Part shown: positions 33,873-46,900 of the stretch, piece by piece
Numbering within the stretch: position 1 is the stretch's first letter
Layout of the letters: each line of letters starts with the position of its first letter
Notes under the pieces: model-generated
The model's database searches: none
Told to the model about the DNA's origin: nothing
The model's input: only the letters and a program-made list of their open reading frames with translations
Assembly: GCA_000310025.1 (NCBI GenBank)
Contig: FN649726.1
Coordinates: 1,968,546-2,032,545 of the forward strand
Source: Ectocarpus siliculosus
Lineage: Eukaryota; Sar; Phaeophyceae; Ectocarpales; Ectocarpaceae
Reading direction: 5' to 3'
DNA: 64,000 nucleotides
Position numbers and translations under genes: made by a program

Positions 33873-36800
33873 ATGACCGACAACGGCAACCACAAACGGC
33901 AGCGAATGTCGCCGCCACCGACTCCCGATATTGACGATATGGAGGTGGCCCCACAACCGACGAACGGGGACAACAGCAGTAGTAGGAGCAGAGCAGACTC
34001 CAATGCCTCGTCGGACTGGGACGATTGGGCGGACGCTATGGTAGCTCAAGGCGAACCTCCGGGAGAGTCGGCGGCGGCCGGAGGAGCACCGGGAGGAGGG
34101 GTAGGAGGAGGCGGAGGAGGAGGCATGGCTGTCGACGAACAAGACGAGGAATGGGTTCGATCCTTGATGGAGCAGGGGACCGTTGGTTCCGTCATCGAAG
34201 GCATGGAAAGCCCTGCTTGGGACTACGTGTTGCAGATGGTGGTGGAGGAGAGAGAGGTACGACGCGCGGACGGGGTACGAGGCGCGTTGCACAATCTGTG
34301 TGTGTGCCTGAAGTCACGAATTACGCCGCATTTCGTGATGGCGACCGTGATGATGGTATGGACACATGACGGGTGTGGCCTCTCTCTCCTACCTCTGTTG
34401 CTCCGCGATATGTACGAGCAAAGGTCAGTTGTAGATATAGCCTGTGCCTGTTGTTTCGTTATAACAATAATAAATCATGTCAGTGGTGTCGACAGCATAC
34501 GTCTCTCTTTGCCCTTGCCCGCCGCTCGGCTGGACCCAAACCACCACAACAGCGAGGCGGAGCGGCGACGGTAGAGTCCCCGGTGCAGGAGATAACGGGC
34601 GTGGCCGCCACCGAGTTCGTGTCCCGATGGCTCCGTAGCAACCTGCCAATCACGCTACCAGCGCTCAACGCCCTCAAGCTCATAGAAGGCGGTTGCGCGC
34701 AGCAGCACCAGCGAATTGGGAGCAGAAGCGGTGACGGCCAAGAGCAACGACGCGTGCGTGGTGGGAGGGCGTTGGCCGACTCTGTTGCGGAGCCATCCTC
34801 CGTGGCCGTGGTTTCCTGCTCCCCGGAACAGGGCATGTAAGAGTGGGATAATTAGAGATGGCTGCGACTGACGGGAGGGTGGCGTGGTTGCATTGCCGGA
34901 AGACAATTATCTTTTCATCATACCGTTTGCTCATATTCCTCCTGTTCGTGAGCAGAGCGCTGCTATTTTGGCCGCGCTGTGGTGGGGAAACCCCTCTCCC
35001 TTCAGAATTCGCTGCGCCTGCTCTTTGCTATCCCGTAGCCGCTGAAACACCACCGCCGTAGCTGTTGAAACATACTTGACTCGCTCGAACTCGTAGAGTG
35101 GTGCTTCTTGTTGTAGAGGTGCACTTTTTCGGCGTAACATCTTCAGCCGTCCCTTTATACCGATTCCTATCTCGGTCCCCAACCAACGTTCCTACGTTTC
35201 CAGGCACCGCGTCAACCTGTTCAGTCTCAGCGCTAACTCAGGCGCAGCTCTCGCCGCCGCCGTCGTGCAACCCGGGGCGGTCGGGCTTCTAGTCCCGCCG
35301 GTGGGGGCGGCGGCGTTGGGTGAGGAAACCGTGGCCCGGGGTTACAACAGCAACGACACCAGAGGAAGCAGCGGCGAGGTTTCGGGGAGACGGTCGACGG
35401 GGCCAGGGTGCAGCGATCGTGGGGTCGTGTTCGAGTCCTTGGACTCGAGGATTTTGGAGGACGCCCTAGTTTCGACGATGAGGAGGCTCGGACTTGGTCT
35501 CAAAAAACGATCCAGGTGTGTGGTAGAGGGGAGGAGGTCGCAGTGTTCCGAGGGGTGTAGGCCGCGTGCGTCTGATCCTTGGTGTCCTCGCCCTATTTAG
35601 CGCCTGAACGTGGAGCCAAGCCATATCCACCGCATGTGAAATGTCGATGCATATATATTGTGTGCGTTCTGTTAGCTGGATTGGGTCGTTTCTGCGTTGT
35701 GATTCTGTCATTCTGCCTGAATGGGGCTTGATTTACTGCTAGTCTTGTTGGTCGGATTTCGGCAATGGCCATCTTGCGGCAACTCGCTGAGAGTAGCAGC
35801 GATCGAGTTTCCCCTGAAGCGCCGGCCGCTGTGCTTGGTGAAACCAGTCTCCACGATCTATTTACGATTGTCAGTACGCATAGGAAAAAAGTACCCAGAC
35901 ACCGTTGGTTGACTACTGCTAGCAACACAACAGCTTGCCCAACGTTCCACGGGAATGGTCGATCACGCCCGTGAGCCCCCTTGTCCGGCCGGCCGGCCGG
36001 CCGTCGTGCCTAGTTAATTGGGGTTGCATGCGGAAAAGAGACGTTTCGTGAACCCAAGGCGGACCTGTTTGTCGAAACAGCGTTTTCCCTCAAAAACATG
36101 AAGGAACACACAAAGTAGTTGCTCAAGAGTAATTCTACCGGCGTGTGACCACTTTCCTCGTATCTCGAACAGGAGCGGGATGTGGAAGCTTCGACCCGGC
36201 GCCGTGCTACCCGCCGGCGATACCTCGATAACATCGGTAAGGGATTGCTGTGCGTTCCCACCATAAAAACTCACAAATACATGCACCGCGTGATGTTTTG
36301 TTTGTGGCTTTTCCCGATGTGAAGTGACGAGCGCATCTCGATTGGGCAGTTTATCTTTGATTGTATGCAAATATTTTATAACATTTGCGACGAAAAACAC
36401 CCGCTCAACGTCCCTGTTTGGCGTCCTATTTGTCCAGGCGGAAGTGAGACCCGTCACCCTCGAAGACGTGGGCCTCATCGCCCGCTGCTGCTCCAGTGGA
36501 CTCGGGGAGGTCGGTAGATCAGAGGCGCTGGTGCGTGGCCTGATTGGCCGAAACCCTTCCGCCGGAATCCGGAGAGGAAGTCAGCTCGTGGCGTGGTGAG
36601 TGTGTACGTCCGTAGCCGGTACAAAACGTAGTGGCTGTGTGGATTCGAGGGCAAGACTTTTGGAGGGGTCGCTTTGGAAGAGACACATATACGCGAAAGC
36701 ATGGACTCACTCAAGTATATGCGAAAAATCGAGAAATTTCTGTCCGTCGGTGCATGTTTATTGGCCAGCCACGCGACTACTAGACTCGAGCCAATGCTAT

Positions 36801-37512
36801 CGTGGAAAAGAAGAAACGTAACGCATTGTGCGGCTTGGAAGCACCAGGCGTGCCCTCTACCACTGCACTTCAAATAAGCTACCTTGGCCTTGAAGTTTTC
36901 AACAGACGACCAAACACACATACGTGCAAACCGGGCGCGAACCAGCACCTCCATCTATCAACACCCAAAACAACCTGCCGCAGGTGTCTTTCTTTCGACA
37001 ACGGACTGGCCGGAGCCCTTTACATCGCCCCCCAGACGACAGAGTCGGGCCTCCCCCTTCCTATCCTTCCGCCCCTTGCAAGCGGAGGACAAGAAGAGGG
37101 ACAATTCTCGCCGCGAAATATGGTCCTGGCTCTCCTGGGGTCGCTGTTGGCTCGTCCACCGGGCACCGACCGCGCCGCAAATAACACACCTACCGCTCGC
37201 ACGGACGACGAAGCAACACGGTCTGTTTCAGATGCGGCATCGAGCACGGAGGAGAAGCAAGTGGGCCTCTCAGGCTCATCGTTGGCGCATGGCCGAGGTG
37301 CCGGTGGCGGCGTTAGCGTTGGCTTGGAGGCCGTTGTGGTTGACGACGATTCGCCGTTCGTTGGCCTCTTCGGGGAGCTGGAGCTGCTTGAGAGGGTGTG
37401 CGATGCGGATTGGGTTCGATTTGAACCTCTTACTAGCTGCAGCAGCGGCGCCAGCGGAGCGCCGGCAGTGGTGGCGCCGGTACCCTTGTCAGCGTTGGTG
37501 TTAAATCCTTGA
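33873..37512 (+). CDS. Unknown protein, six exons
   Basis: Exons 33873-34256, 34553-34836, 35204-35515, 35743-35869, 36438-36595 and 36984-37512 give one frame of about 597 residues. Phases interlock: AT+G at 34836/35204, AG+T at 35515/35743, TG+G at 36595/36984. The end of exon 4 is uncertain (35869 or 35890, both phase 0). The N-terminus has a basic HKRQR cluster, then acidic and Gly-rich low complexity (residues about 70-90). The middle is Leu/Ala-rich and helix-prone (FVSRWLRSNLPITLPALNAL; HRVNLFSLSANSGAALAAAV), suggesting an alpha-solenoid, but no repeat family could be named. The C-terminal exon is Ser/Ala/Gly-rich with an acidic patch (VVVDDDSPFVGLFGELELL). Not recognised; nuclear location is only a guess from the basic cluster. 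Confidence 0.65.
35985..36003. repeat. (GGCC)n tract
   Basis: CCGGCCGGCCGGCCGGCCG, a self-complementary tract in the intron between exons 35743-35869 and 36438-36595 of the unknown gene. Confidence 0.95.
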
Positions 37513-39194
37513 CGTATTTGCGATTGTTGCGCTATCATCGGGTCGGGCGGAGGGCTGCAGCAGGGTGCAAAGAAGGCGCAAGCGAGTTCCTGTGATGCTC
37601 GTGCGCGCGCTTGCTGTACGAGGCAACGCTCCTGCTCGTGCTTTGGTACCAGCACTTGAGATGTGCTGAAAAAATAGTGCTTGAAAAGAATAACACCAGT
37701 GCTTCGCATTCCAATACAAGCAGGCGGCCCGGTCTCTTTCTGCGAGGCTTGAATAGAACGGCCAATCCATGCATCACTTGTGTTGTTGTCTTTCTCGGCC
37801 ACGCAAACACTGAAAAAGAGAACGCCAAAAGACAAAACCACGAGGGCTGGTAACTTATCTCGAGGAGGGTTAAATTATCGACCGACATTTGTTGACAAAG
37901 TAGGGTAGACACAACGACAGCTTTCTTACACGAAGACGGAAAATAAATGGCGCAGTCGCCAGTAATATTTCGGGTCGTGCGTAAACTGCAATGGCAACAT
38001 AATAAGTAGCGCGAACGCCGCGGGAGGTCCAACCACAACAGAAACCGGCTGTTATCCTCCGCAAAAAATCAACGTCACTCCGCCCGCGCCCCACACCTAA
38101 AAAAACACACACACGCCCACCCTTAACTCACGAATAGATAACACGCGAGTTTGTACTCTGAGAAAGAACAGCCTCCTCACAAACACGAAACACGAACTCA
38201 CATAAGTGAAAAGAAGCCGAATGCCCCGTCGCAAACGTAAACAGGTAGCACAAAACAGTTAAGTTACAGTACCATACGCATGGAAGGGGTCACCGCGACA
38301 GCGCGGCAGTAGTGCCATTCAACAGCTGTGGCGGGGGCACAACTAGTAGCCTCGTTCCACCACCCATTCTAGACTAAAAAAAACTCTCTAGGGCGCAGCA
38401 AGAGTGAGAAAAACAACTAAAATACGAAAAACGTCGACTCCCATGCGAGAGAGGCCTGAGGTTGCACAGCAAATTGGCCAGCACCCAGCGCAAAATCCGC
38501 ACAAACACGAACAACACACTGAGTTATTTGAGTACCCGGCGCCATACAAATTTGAGGTCCAGCTTTGTCTGCCACCTGCATATACTGTTTACAGGTCCTC
38601 CTCTAAACACCTCTTCTACCCTCATAACCAATCCCTTGCGCAAGATACACTACAGACGTTTTCGCGAAATAAAAAGCTAAATCGCTTCGTTCGGCGGAGG
38701 AGACAAGCAATGGCGAATCCCGCCTTTCCCCACACAAATTTTAACAACAGCAACTCACCAACCCTTATGACATGCCGCTCCCGTACCCGCCCTAGCTCTC
38801 CCTGCATGCATGCGTGTAACCTCACCAAATACCTCAAGGCGCTATGCGCTCTAGGTGAGACGGCATTCGCTTTGTGGTCGATGAAACCGTGAGGTGTCCC
38901 TCCTCGCCGTTGCTGGTAAATAAAGCCGCAAAATGGTGTATTTGGATACGCGGCCCAGCATATAGAAAAACGAGCTACCACCCCTCCCCCCGAAGTTAGG
39001 CGAATGAAAACCGACCTCAACTTCTCGAAACCTCTCAAATTATTGTTACATACATGCGCTGATACGCGGCCGTGCCCTTAGAAACGAGCTACCCGCTCCC
39101 CCCGCCCCCCCCCCAAAGCTACACGAATGAACCTCGCTCTCTCGTGCCCCCCAAGATAAATTGTTATCTACACCGCCAAGAACGGACGTTTTGT
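37513..39194. other. Intergenic region between convergent genes
   Basis: No exon supported. It contains a partial SINE-like copy (38800-38890) and a diverged duplication: about 38942-39013 resembles 39059-39133, sharing GATACGCGGCC, AACGAGCTACC, CTCCCCCCG and GAATGAA. Confidence 0.5.
38800..38890 (-). mobile_element. SINE-like element, copy D (partial)
   Basis: CAAATACCTCAAGGCGCTAT followed by GCGCTCTAGGTGAGA matches the 3' part of copies A and B (CAAATACCTCACGGCGCTTC, GCGCTTGGTGATGTGAGA). The tRNA-like half is not conserved. Confidence 0.5.
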
Positions 39195-41312
39195 TCACTT
39201 CATGGTGATGGGGCGCGAGTCGCTCGCCCACCTCGCCTTCCAGCGGCCGTCGAACAGCACGCACTGGCCGTCATCCTGCATGGTCAGCGTGTACGGCGCC
39301 GGGCCGCAGTTGGCTGTTTCCGAGGACCAGAACACTCTCGCCGCCGAGTCGTACCCGACCAGGTCTCCGTTCTTCTGAAGCACGAGCCTGAAGGGGGCGC
39401 CGACCGGTGGCTTCCCTGCTGATCTCGAGCCGCTGCTCCAGATGATTCTCTCCGCCTGCCGGACGATGATGTTCCGGTCAGGCAGCACCTGGAAAGTGAA
39501 CTTTCCGTTGGCCGACCGGAGCACCTTCACATCCGCGTTGGCCGTCTCCACGCGCACGTAGGTGCCGGGTGCCTCTCTGGCGTGTCGGTCGGCGGGTGCC
39601 TTTCTGGGGTGTCGGCCGCTGGGAGAAACTGTGTCCACCGCGCGACGGACCATATTGTCGTCTCCGTGGTAGACCGAGCCCCGACGGAGGACGTTGCGGG
39701 CGAAGTCGCCAGCCTGGTTCCCTCTCGGTGAGAAGTAAGCGACCACCCACATGGTTGATTTTCCCTTGTACGTTGCGCGGAAGACGCCGAAGCCTACGTG
39801 GGTGGTGAGCCTCCACACGTTGGCGGTGAAGTGGGACGTGTTCGAGCTTAGGCCCGGCTTTCCGTAGTCGTACCCGGCCTCCTCTTTCTGATCATCGAGT
39901 GGGGAACGGTAGACCATGGGTATCATTCGTGTGAGAGCTGTTGAGAGATTGAGCCTCAAATTTTAAAATATAACAAAATTCCGTTACTTGTACGAAAATA
40001 AGGTTCAAATGTTCGCGAAAATAATTTGAAAATAGGGCTAAGACAAAATACGAAATGAGAGCGACCGAATACCCCATCACACAAGAACATTTCCACATCC
40101 TCCGCCCGTGCCACCCACCCCTCAGCCAAGATGCCGTTCGAGTAGTATTGCACTGAAATATCGCCGCGGCCGTTGGGTGGTGGGTGGTGCTAGAGGTGGA
40201 CCACGAGGAGGGAGTCAGGAAACTCCAGGATGGCGACATCCATCCCCCAATCAGCGTTCGCAACACCAAACTCTTGGGTCAATGATCCCCGAATCAAAGT
40301 TTCCACACCGACCGTTCTTGAGGAGGTGTGTTGTATTCAAGAAAACAAGAAAATTAGATGCGACAGCCCATAAGAAACCCAAATGAGGACTTCGGCTGGT
40401 CCTTCCACTGAGATCCTCGTTGCCCGACTTCGACGTAATACAACTGCGGGCCCGTTCTGTAATCGTTCCATACCCGGCTCTGGTTCTACAGTTTGAAAAT
40501 TGGTTGACCGAGGTGAGTGCAACACGGAGGTACGCACTTACAACGTTCAGAGATCATACTTGGCATGACGTGGTAACGCGATACTTCAGTCTTCGAGTGT
40601 CTTGACGGAAGCCACGGACAGCCCGGCAGTAAACTTCTATGCCACAACAAAGGAAACACCAGCGCCGAGCCCTTCAGCATTAGCCTCGGCCCTTGACTGG
40701 ATGTCCCGCAATTACCCTTGGAGGTTTACCGCATAACTTCAGTACTTTGTTACAGCGTCTTCCCTCGGGTCGAATCGCGGGGTATCGCCCCGGCAAAAGT
40801 CGGACCCCAAGCTCGGTGCATTCATACAATACGCGCACGTACCCACGTACCTGCATACCAGGCTCTCCAGCTCTATCTATGCTACGGCCACCACCTGAGG
40901 CTACTACATACTCGAGTATACGACACGGAAACACACCTAAGGGGACCAACCAAGACCGCGGGTTCGTTCGGTGTTTCTCGAACATGCGTGAGAGACGGGA
41001 GTGTGCGTACTCTCCCAGAATTTTCTGTCGGCGTACAGCAGTACAGCAGTACGACGTACCTGCCACTGATGGATGGAGCCGATACATGCTATCGTTGGAT
41101 CTCTCCAGCTGTGATCCGTGCTCCTGGCAAGATTCTCGCCGTACTCGGCGCTCGGCCCGGACTCGTGGCTGGCTCGCCGCTGAGCTTCGCGGGCGCACGC
41201 CGAGCTCCACCGCAGCATCGGGGCTCCGTGCTCCCTGCGGTATTCGTTGATGCAGCGAAGCACCTCGGACTCGTCTAGGATTCTCCTGGCGTTGCTGCTG
41301 GTGGTGCTGCTG
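39195..41312 (-). CDS. CAP/SCP-domain protein with bulb-type lectin domain
   Basis: Two blocks are clear. The 5' block (about 41312-41060, ending at a CAG|GTACGT donor) encodes the first half of a CAP domain: EVLRCINEYRREHGAPMLRW, then GPSAEYGENLA and GSIHQWQ. The 3' block (39937-39195, stop at 39197-39195) encodes the second half: YDYGKPGLSSNTSHFTANVW, THVGFGVF, WVVAYFSPRGNQAGDF. A linker and a bulb-type (B_lectin) domain follow, with FTFQVLPDRNIIV, RLVLQKNGDLVGYD, VFWSSETA and YTLTMQDDGQCVLFD. CAP proteins are usually secreted, and bulb lectins bind mannose-type sugars, so an extracellular or cell-wall role is inferred. The donor of block 1 is phase 0 while the likely acceptor of block 2 (before 39937) needs one extra base, so a small exon or another border is missing. 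The signal-peptide exon was not found. Confidence 0.75.
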
Positions 41313-41879
41313 CTGCCACCCGAACACACAGTCTGTGGACACACGACACAAAGAGAGGACTTGCTGGTCAAGCACAGCTGAGTGGTCCGATGTATCGCCA
41401 CTACGACCTGCCGCCACACTACGACCCCCGGCTACAGGTACCCAACAAAGTAGTTCGATTTTGTCACCCACATCGAACGGAGCGATTGAAGACACAATCG
41501 AGGCATGGTCCCCCGAAGAAGGCGTTTGTGCGTAGAGTTTACCGCCTCCTTGTCGGTGCTGGTGGTATTCCATAGGTGTAGGGGCCGCCGTGTACGATGG
41601 AGACAGGGACGTGGGATGAGAATGCGCGGTAGAGGGATGTATGTATGTAGATGGTTGATGCGTGTGTGTATGTGTGCGCGCTGCACCAACGGCACCGGTG
41701 TGTTGACGTCGTGGTGACGTCATCGATCCGATCGCTGGAAATTGCTTGGAACTTTACTTGTATTATGATTGCAGATGGGTGGGACATCTTCAAAACTTCG
41801 TACCATCCATACAGCAGTAGAATGCTACCGCCCAGCTTTCCCATACTCTACAGAGTAGTAGTGACCGACCTTCGCTTTC

Positions 41880-42061
41880 CTCTTTAGAGCGCCCTTCTCC
41901 AGGCACTCGGAGAGGTCCAAGAGATCTGCTGCTATCTGCTTCGTAACTTGGGATGTCTCCCGGGATAATTTGTGATCTCCTCGGTATATTTTTTTGGTTG
42001 CTTTGAGGAGCCAAATACAATTACCTTGCTTGGAATTTGGCAACTCAACTCGACTTGCCAA
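41880..42061 (-). CDS. Orphan helical exon, unknown
   Basis: The minus frame reads SRETSQVTKQIAADLLDLSE followed by CLEKGALKRKAK, a charged amphipathic stretch with coding-like composition. Exon borders are not fixed. It may belong with the exon at 42805-42658 but no phased junction was found. Confidence 0.25.
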
Positions 42062-42657
42062 AGCAGCCTCTGCACGAAAGATCGGTCGCGCGTCTGAGTA
42101 GAAAGAGGCACACGGCTCTACCTGCTGCCTATTCAGCAGGTTGTATTGGCGGTTTGACGGCCAAGGACCCCCAACTCCAGGCTCTTCACACAGCAGGATA
42201 TTCGGTTGCTATATACGTATATAGTCTACAGCAGTAGTAGAGCAGCAGTCACCGCTGTATGATTCGCCGTACACCGAAGGCGCGGCAAGTTCCTCGATCG
42301 TCACGACGGCTTACGCCCTCTTCTCGACTTCTTAATTAACACCTCAATATGCTGCAGTTTATCCCAAACTACTCTATTACACCGAACGAACCGCGCGGTG
42401 GTCCGAAAAGCAGATAGATAGAGTATGTGTAGATGTTGCAGCACGTGGCCGCGGTTCTCCAGAGGGCAAATTACTTCGGCGGTGAAGCCAACGAATGGAC
42501 GAAGTCTCGCAACAGCTTCCGTCCTATCCGCAGCGTAGCCGCAGCAACAACGAGCGAGTGCTTTACACCTGGCAAAGGTCATAGGAACACTGGTAGTAAT
42601 ATTTTCGCTTAACTGCAAAGGAGTAACGAGCCCGCACTGGTTCTTGTTTGTTTCTAC

Positions 42658-42805
42658 CGCAAGCCGATCATACGCTCCGCGTTGTCGAGGGCCCTCTTTA
42701 GCGAACCCCTCAACTCTTGCAACTCCTTCGTCGTCAAAGGGTCTAAATTCCTCCCGTTGAGGCGCGATATCTGTTCTTCAGCGGCAGCAAGCTTGTCGCG
42801 TTGAC
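42658..42805 (-). CDS. Orphan coiled-coil exon, unknown
   Basis: Bounded by a CAG acceptor and a CG|GTAGAA donor. It encodes RDKLAAAEEQISRLNGRNL and TTKELQELRGSLKRALDNAE, a heptad-like Leu/Ile pattern resembling coiled coils (loosely like a MADS K-box). The exon begins with two bases of a split codon and ends with two. Flanking exons could not be identified, so the protein is unknown. Confidence 0.4.
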
Positions 42806-43905
42806 CTGCGACCATTCCACCACACATCGAGCCGGGAAGGAACGAGTTGTGTAGTAGCAGATGACATAATGAACATCTCTCGTCTTGGGGAGAGCCTCTG
42901 CATCATCAGCAGCGTCGCTTGCTTGTGTGATGACTACGTGTACCACTCATTAAGAAACTCAGAAGCGGGGTAGACTACTACGTACGGTTAATTGGTCCCT
43001 GACATTATCCCTGATTCGGTCCCCTGGCCGGGATGTTTCCATCGATCCGATCCGGGGCGTTGAGCAACAACGATGCGACAATTTGCCAAGGGGGGAAGAA
43101 ACGCGCCCTCGGAGCGACTTGAGAATACTAGTACAAGAGGACGAGGATGAGTGCAACGGGGCAACTATTCGCTAGCGTTATACGTCGTATGAGCGCTTTA
43201 TGAGCGTTCAATGATGAGCATTGTGATAGCCAGTGAGCAATACAGATACATTTTTGTCTGAAGGTGAAATAAATGCCGTCGGTATTGAAGCACTTGAAGG
43301 GGGGAGCAAGACTTCAGCCCCGTCCTCGCACTCTCCGCATGAGCCCAGAGTGCGTGGACCTGGTCTCAAAAGGATACAACGAGAATAAACAAAGTTGTGA
43401 GTAACTCAAAGCAAGGAGCAGTGGACCTGCTCCCTGCCCCATTTTTGTTCTGTGTCCTCCATGACATTTAATTTGTTGGCGTCGTCGACAGCACATTTAT
43501 TTTCAGATGAAGTCCTGCCTGCGACTGGCTGCGACACTCACGGGCCCCATAACTGATGTATCTAGAGTTGGAAAGCATACCATGGTTGGTGTTCCGACAT
43601 GATGTGTTCCAGACCTGGTGTACCTGAGGAGCACCAAACCCCCGTGAGAAAGGATAAAATGGTACTACAGCCCCCCCTTTCGGCGCCTGTTAGAACGGTG
43701 CGCTTCGTTCATTAATCTAGTCGTTATTGGTGGACCTTCTCTGTACGTCATACGGTCGTGGTGTTGAACTTTAAAGCACGTAGCACCTGCTGATCAACAA
43801 AGAACTAACATGTAAATACCCAAACAGTTCCCCGTGTGCGTGTTCAAAGGAGGGCATTGTCGCGCGGGTTGAGAGAGGGGGCGCCCAGAACCGCGGCCAA
43901 GGACG
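42806..43905. other. No gene recognised
   Basis: Short frames only. Upstream exons of the orphan coiled-coil gene may lie here but none could be supported. Confidence 0.4.
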
Positions 43906-46900
43906 CTACGCCGCGCTTGACACAGGGTAAACCAGCTGCATGATGTAGTATGACGCTGAAAACCCCGCTCCCTGCCCCTCATGCCCAAACACACCTTTCA
44001 GTTCGATTTGCGACTGGTCGCCGAGCAAGGATGCTCGCCAGCGCCTTCTGCAAACCAGGAACAACCCAATCCAAGCGAGCAATAACCTCGCCAAGTTGCA
44101 GCCGTACCACAACAGGACCTGAGCGGGGTAGACGACCACAAATTGAATAACATGCGCACTATGTGGACCATTGCGACATGTGTATTGCATGCAGGGTGGT
44201 CAGCACAGGTTTTGTCCACTTCGGCTGCAGTACAGATTACTCGAAAACTCCGGAACGACAGGTGCGCATCACCACCGCCTCCACGCGATCTTGCATCGAA
44301 CGAACATGTCTTGTGTTTTGTAGGTACCCACCGTTGATCGAAGCCCGTCTTCCATCTCGCTGACGTACCATCCTTCGGCCGAGGACCCATAGGCGTTTGC
44401 GATTCCGGTGTCGGCAACCGCGCACACGAGCGAGCTCACAAGGCATCCTCCGTACAAGAGGACGGACCCCTGGGAACAGATCGATCGGGGGTGCTGTTAG
44501 GATCAGTAGTGCGACGACCCCACTCTGTAGTTTGGCACTGCCTGCCTATGCTGGAAGCGAGCGCTAAATAGAAAAATTTCCCATAGAAACGTGCTCCCTC
44601 CGTGGCAGTTGACTGTTTGCCTTTCGACACAAAGAACGTTGCGAATGTGGTGCTGGCGTCGCGTGGAATCGCCTGCCAAGGCATACGGGACCCGACCGGA
44701 GCAGGCCCAGGTCACGAATTTAGGACAAACTATTGTTGGGAGGTGTCGCGCGGGAGAAATAGGTTAGGGTGCCCGTCAGAAGGGCGTTGTTGACGTTTCC
44801 GGGGGGCAGCGGACATGGAGAACGGGCGGACCGACAAAACCAACGACGCACAAGAGACGTATGCTCCTGGTCGAAGCAATCTTCTACAGGGTAGGGGTAC
44901 GGCTGGTAGTGGAAATAATTGTTAGAGGGTAGTGACACGTCGTTGAGATGCGGGTTACTAGCTCTACCAAATGACATAAAGCGCCATTCCATGTTTGAGC
45001 GTTAACAGAAACATCGCGTGCTTTGGTACAACGTAGTACCGACTTCGAGGGTGGGTGGTGACAAGGTGATACGCACATGGCAGCCAGGGGCCACCCCGCT
45101 CGACAGAAATAGACGAATATGTTCTGCACGAAGAACTCCTCCATTCGTCTCCCTCGGAATTACAAACGGAGGCGAAGACAGAGCTTGTGTATGTGTGATG
45201 GATGACGGCACCTCTATAACATGCCCAAAACACATGCCCGTCCGTCAAGAAAACAGAAATACACGTGCCCTGCAGCCGGTACTTACCTGCAAATCAAGCC
45301 TGCCCCACCACCCGAGTCTTGCCCAGACCTCCCCCTTTCCCTTCGCCTGCATTAGCTGGTCCTCAGTACCCATGAGGGCCAGCGTGCAAAGGAAAAACAT
45401 GGCGCGCCGAATCTCTCCTGCTTGTGCCTGTGGGGCAAGAAGCAGGTGCCCCCACGCGACGTCGGCTTCAAAATTGGGGCACGCCTTGATCTGGTCGTGT
45501 TTCGAAGAGATGATCTTATGGTCGTCCGTAGTCAAGACCTCTGGAACCCCCACGACGCTCTATCTCGGCTCGTTGACAGAAGCCCGTCGTCGGAAATCTT
45601 AGGGTAAACGGGCTTCTGTGCCTTCTCAGCAAGAAAACGACTATCGAGGTTGATAAGTACTGCGATGTTCTTCTATCCTCATGTTTGTTTGGTTGACAGC
45701 GCATCACGACCAAAGTGTCAATCCCCCATGTGTACGGGTGTGAATACAGAACCAGAATCGGCAGGCAGGCATCCTTGCTCATCCGCACCTCATATGCGGC
45801 GACGAAGCTCTCGAGACTCTCGGCCAACAGCATCGCGTACGCTGACGCCAACGTCAGGCCCGCTAAGACACCCTGGACGAGCAAAGTTCCTGCCTCGACG
45901 CCTTTGTTGAGTCTCATTAGCGACACCTTCGAACGACGACCACAGGTCATCACCAGAATGAACGGAGTGTGAATGGAATACCGGATGCGAGACACCATCG
46001 CCACGCAGAGGCCTTCGCGGCTCGCGCAGGTGGGGCGGGAGGTACCTGAGGCGAGCTACGGTTTCTTCGACAACTCTCGCAAGGAAAGTCATCGGTCTTC
46101 AGGTCGCCAGTAAGTGACATACTGCAGTTCCCCCTCACGGATGGCATATCAAAGCGCTGCACCAAACACGCGCCGTTTCACGGACGCCAACCGGTTGTCA
46201 CTACGTATGCAGGAGTTCGAAACGAGCCCTCCTTTGTATCACGAACCCCACCTCTCGGACGGGTATTCCGAGCCTCTCGGCCGCCCGGACTTCATCCTCC
46301 GCAAAGCTTCCAGCACCGCCGCCCCCGCTACCCGCCCCGCGGCCCTCGCGCCCTTCCTTTTCAAGGCCGTCTTCACCGGCGCCGTCCCCACCACCCGGGT
46401 GGCGGACGCTCGTGCTCCATGCTTCGCCGCCTCCTCTTGACCCGCCCAGTCCTTCATAGACCTGGATGGGTGCGGTAAGGGGGGCCGATTTTATTCAAGG
46501 TAGTGATGGATTTTTCAGCACGATTCACATGCCTGCAGTGCTTATTGAGCGACTCCCTGCAGGCACATGGGATATCGATGAGGAGGGGGGGGGGTACCGA
46601 ATTGTTTCAAGCCTTCTTTCATTGATCAGCAGGCCTGTATATAGTCTATCACTTGCAGGAAGAGGTATCAATTCCTCAGCTGTAGCAGCGCCGACGAACA
46701 ACAGTGCTATTTTTGCTTTGCTGTTGCGCAGCGATGTTGTGGTCAGCTCTCCCCCCGCTTTGTACCAAGAGCTACATCGTAGCGTTTCCATTTTGATGCA
46801 TCTCTCATGGGAAGCAAGAACGGGGGGGGGGTGAGGAGGCTCACCTTGAAAAACTTGCCGGTGGTCGCGGATTCGACGTGAACAACCCGTCTTCGCCTCC

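Noticed and set aside
33411-34292. 293-codon minus-strand open frame
   Set aside because: Overlaps exon 1 of the plus-strand unknown gene; no domain and no phased neighbours.
37020-37841. 273-codon minus-strand open frame
   Set aside because: It lies opposite the last exon of the plus-strand unknown gene, whose split-codon junctions favour the plus strand.
40680-41723. 347-codon minus-strand open frame
   Set aside because: A different frame over the CAP exon. The CAP-domain frame carries the recognisable motifs.
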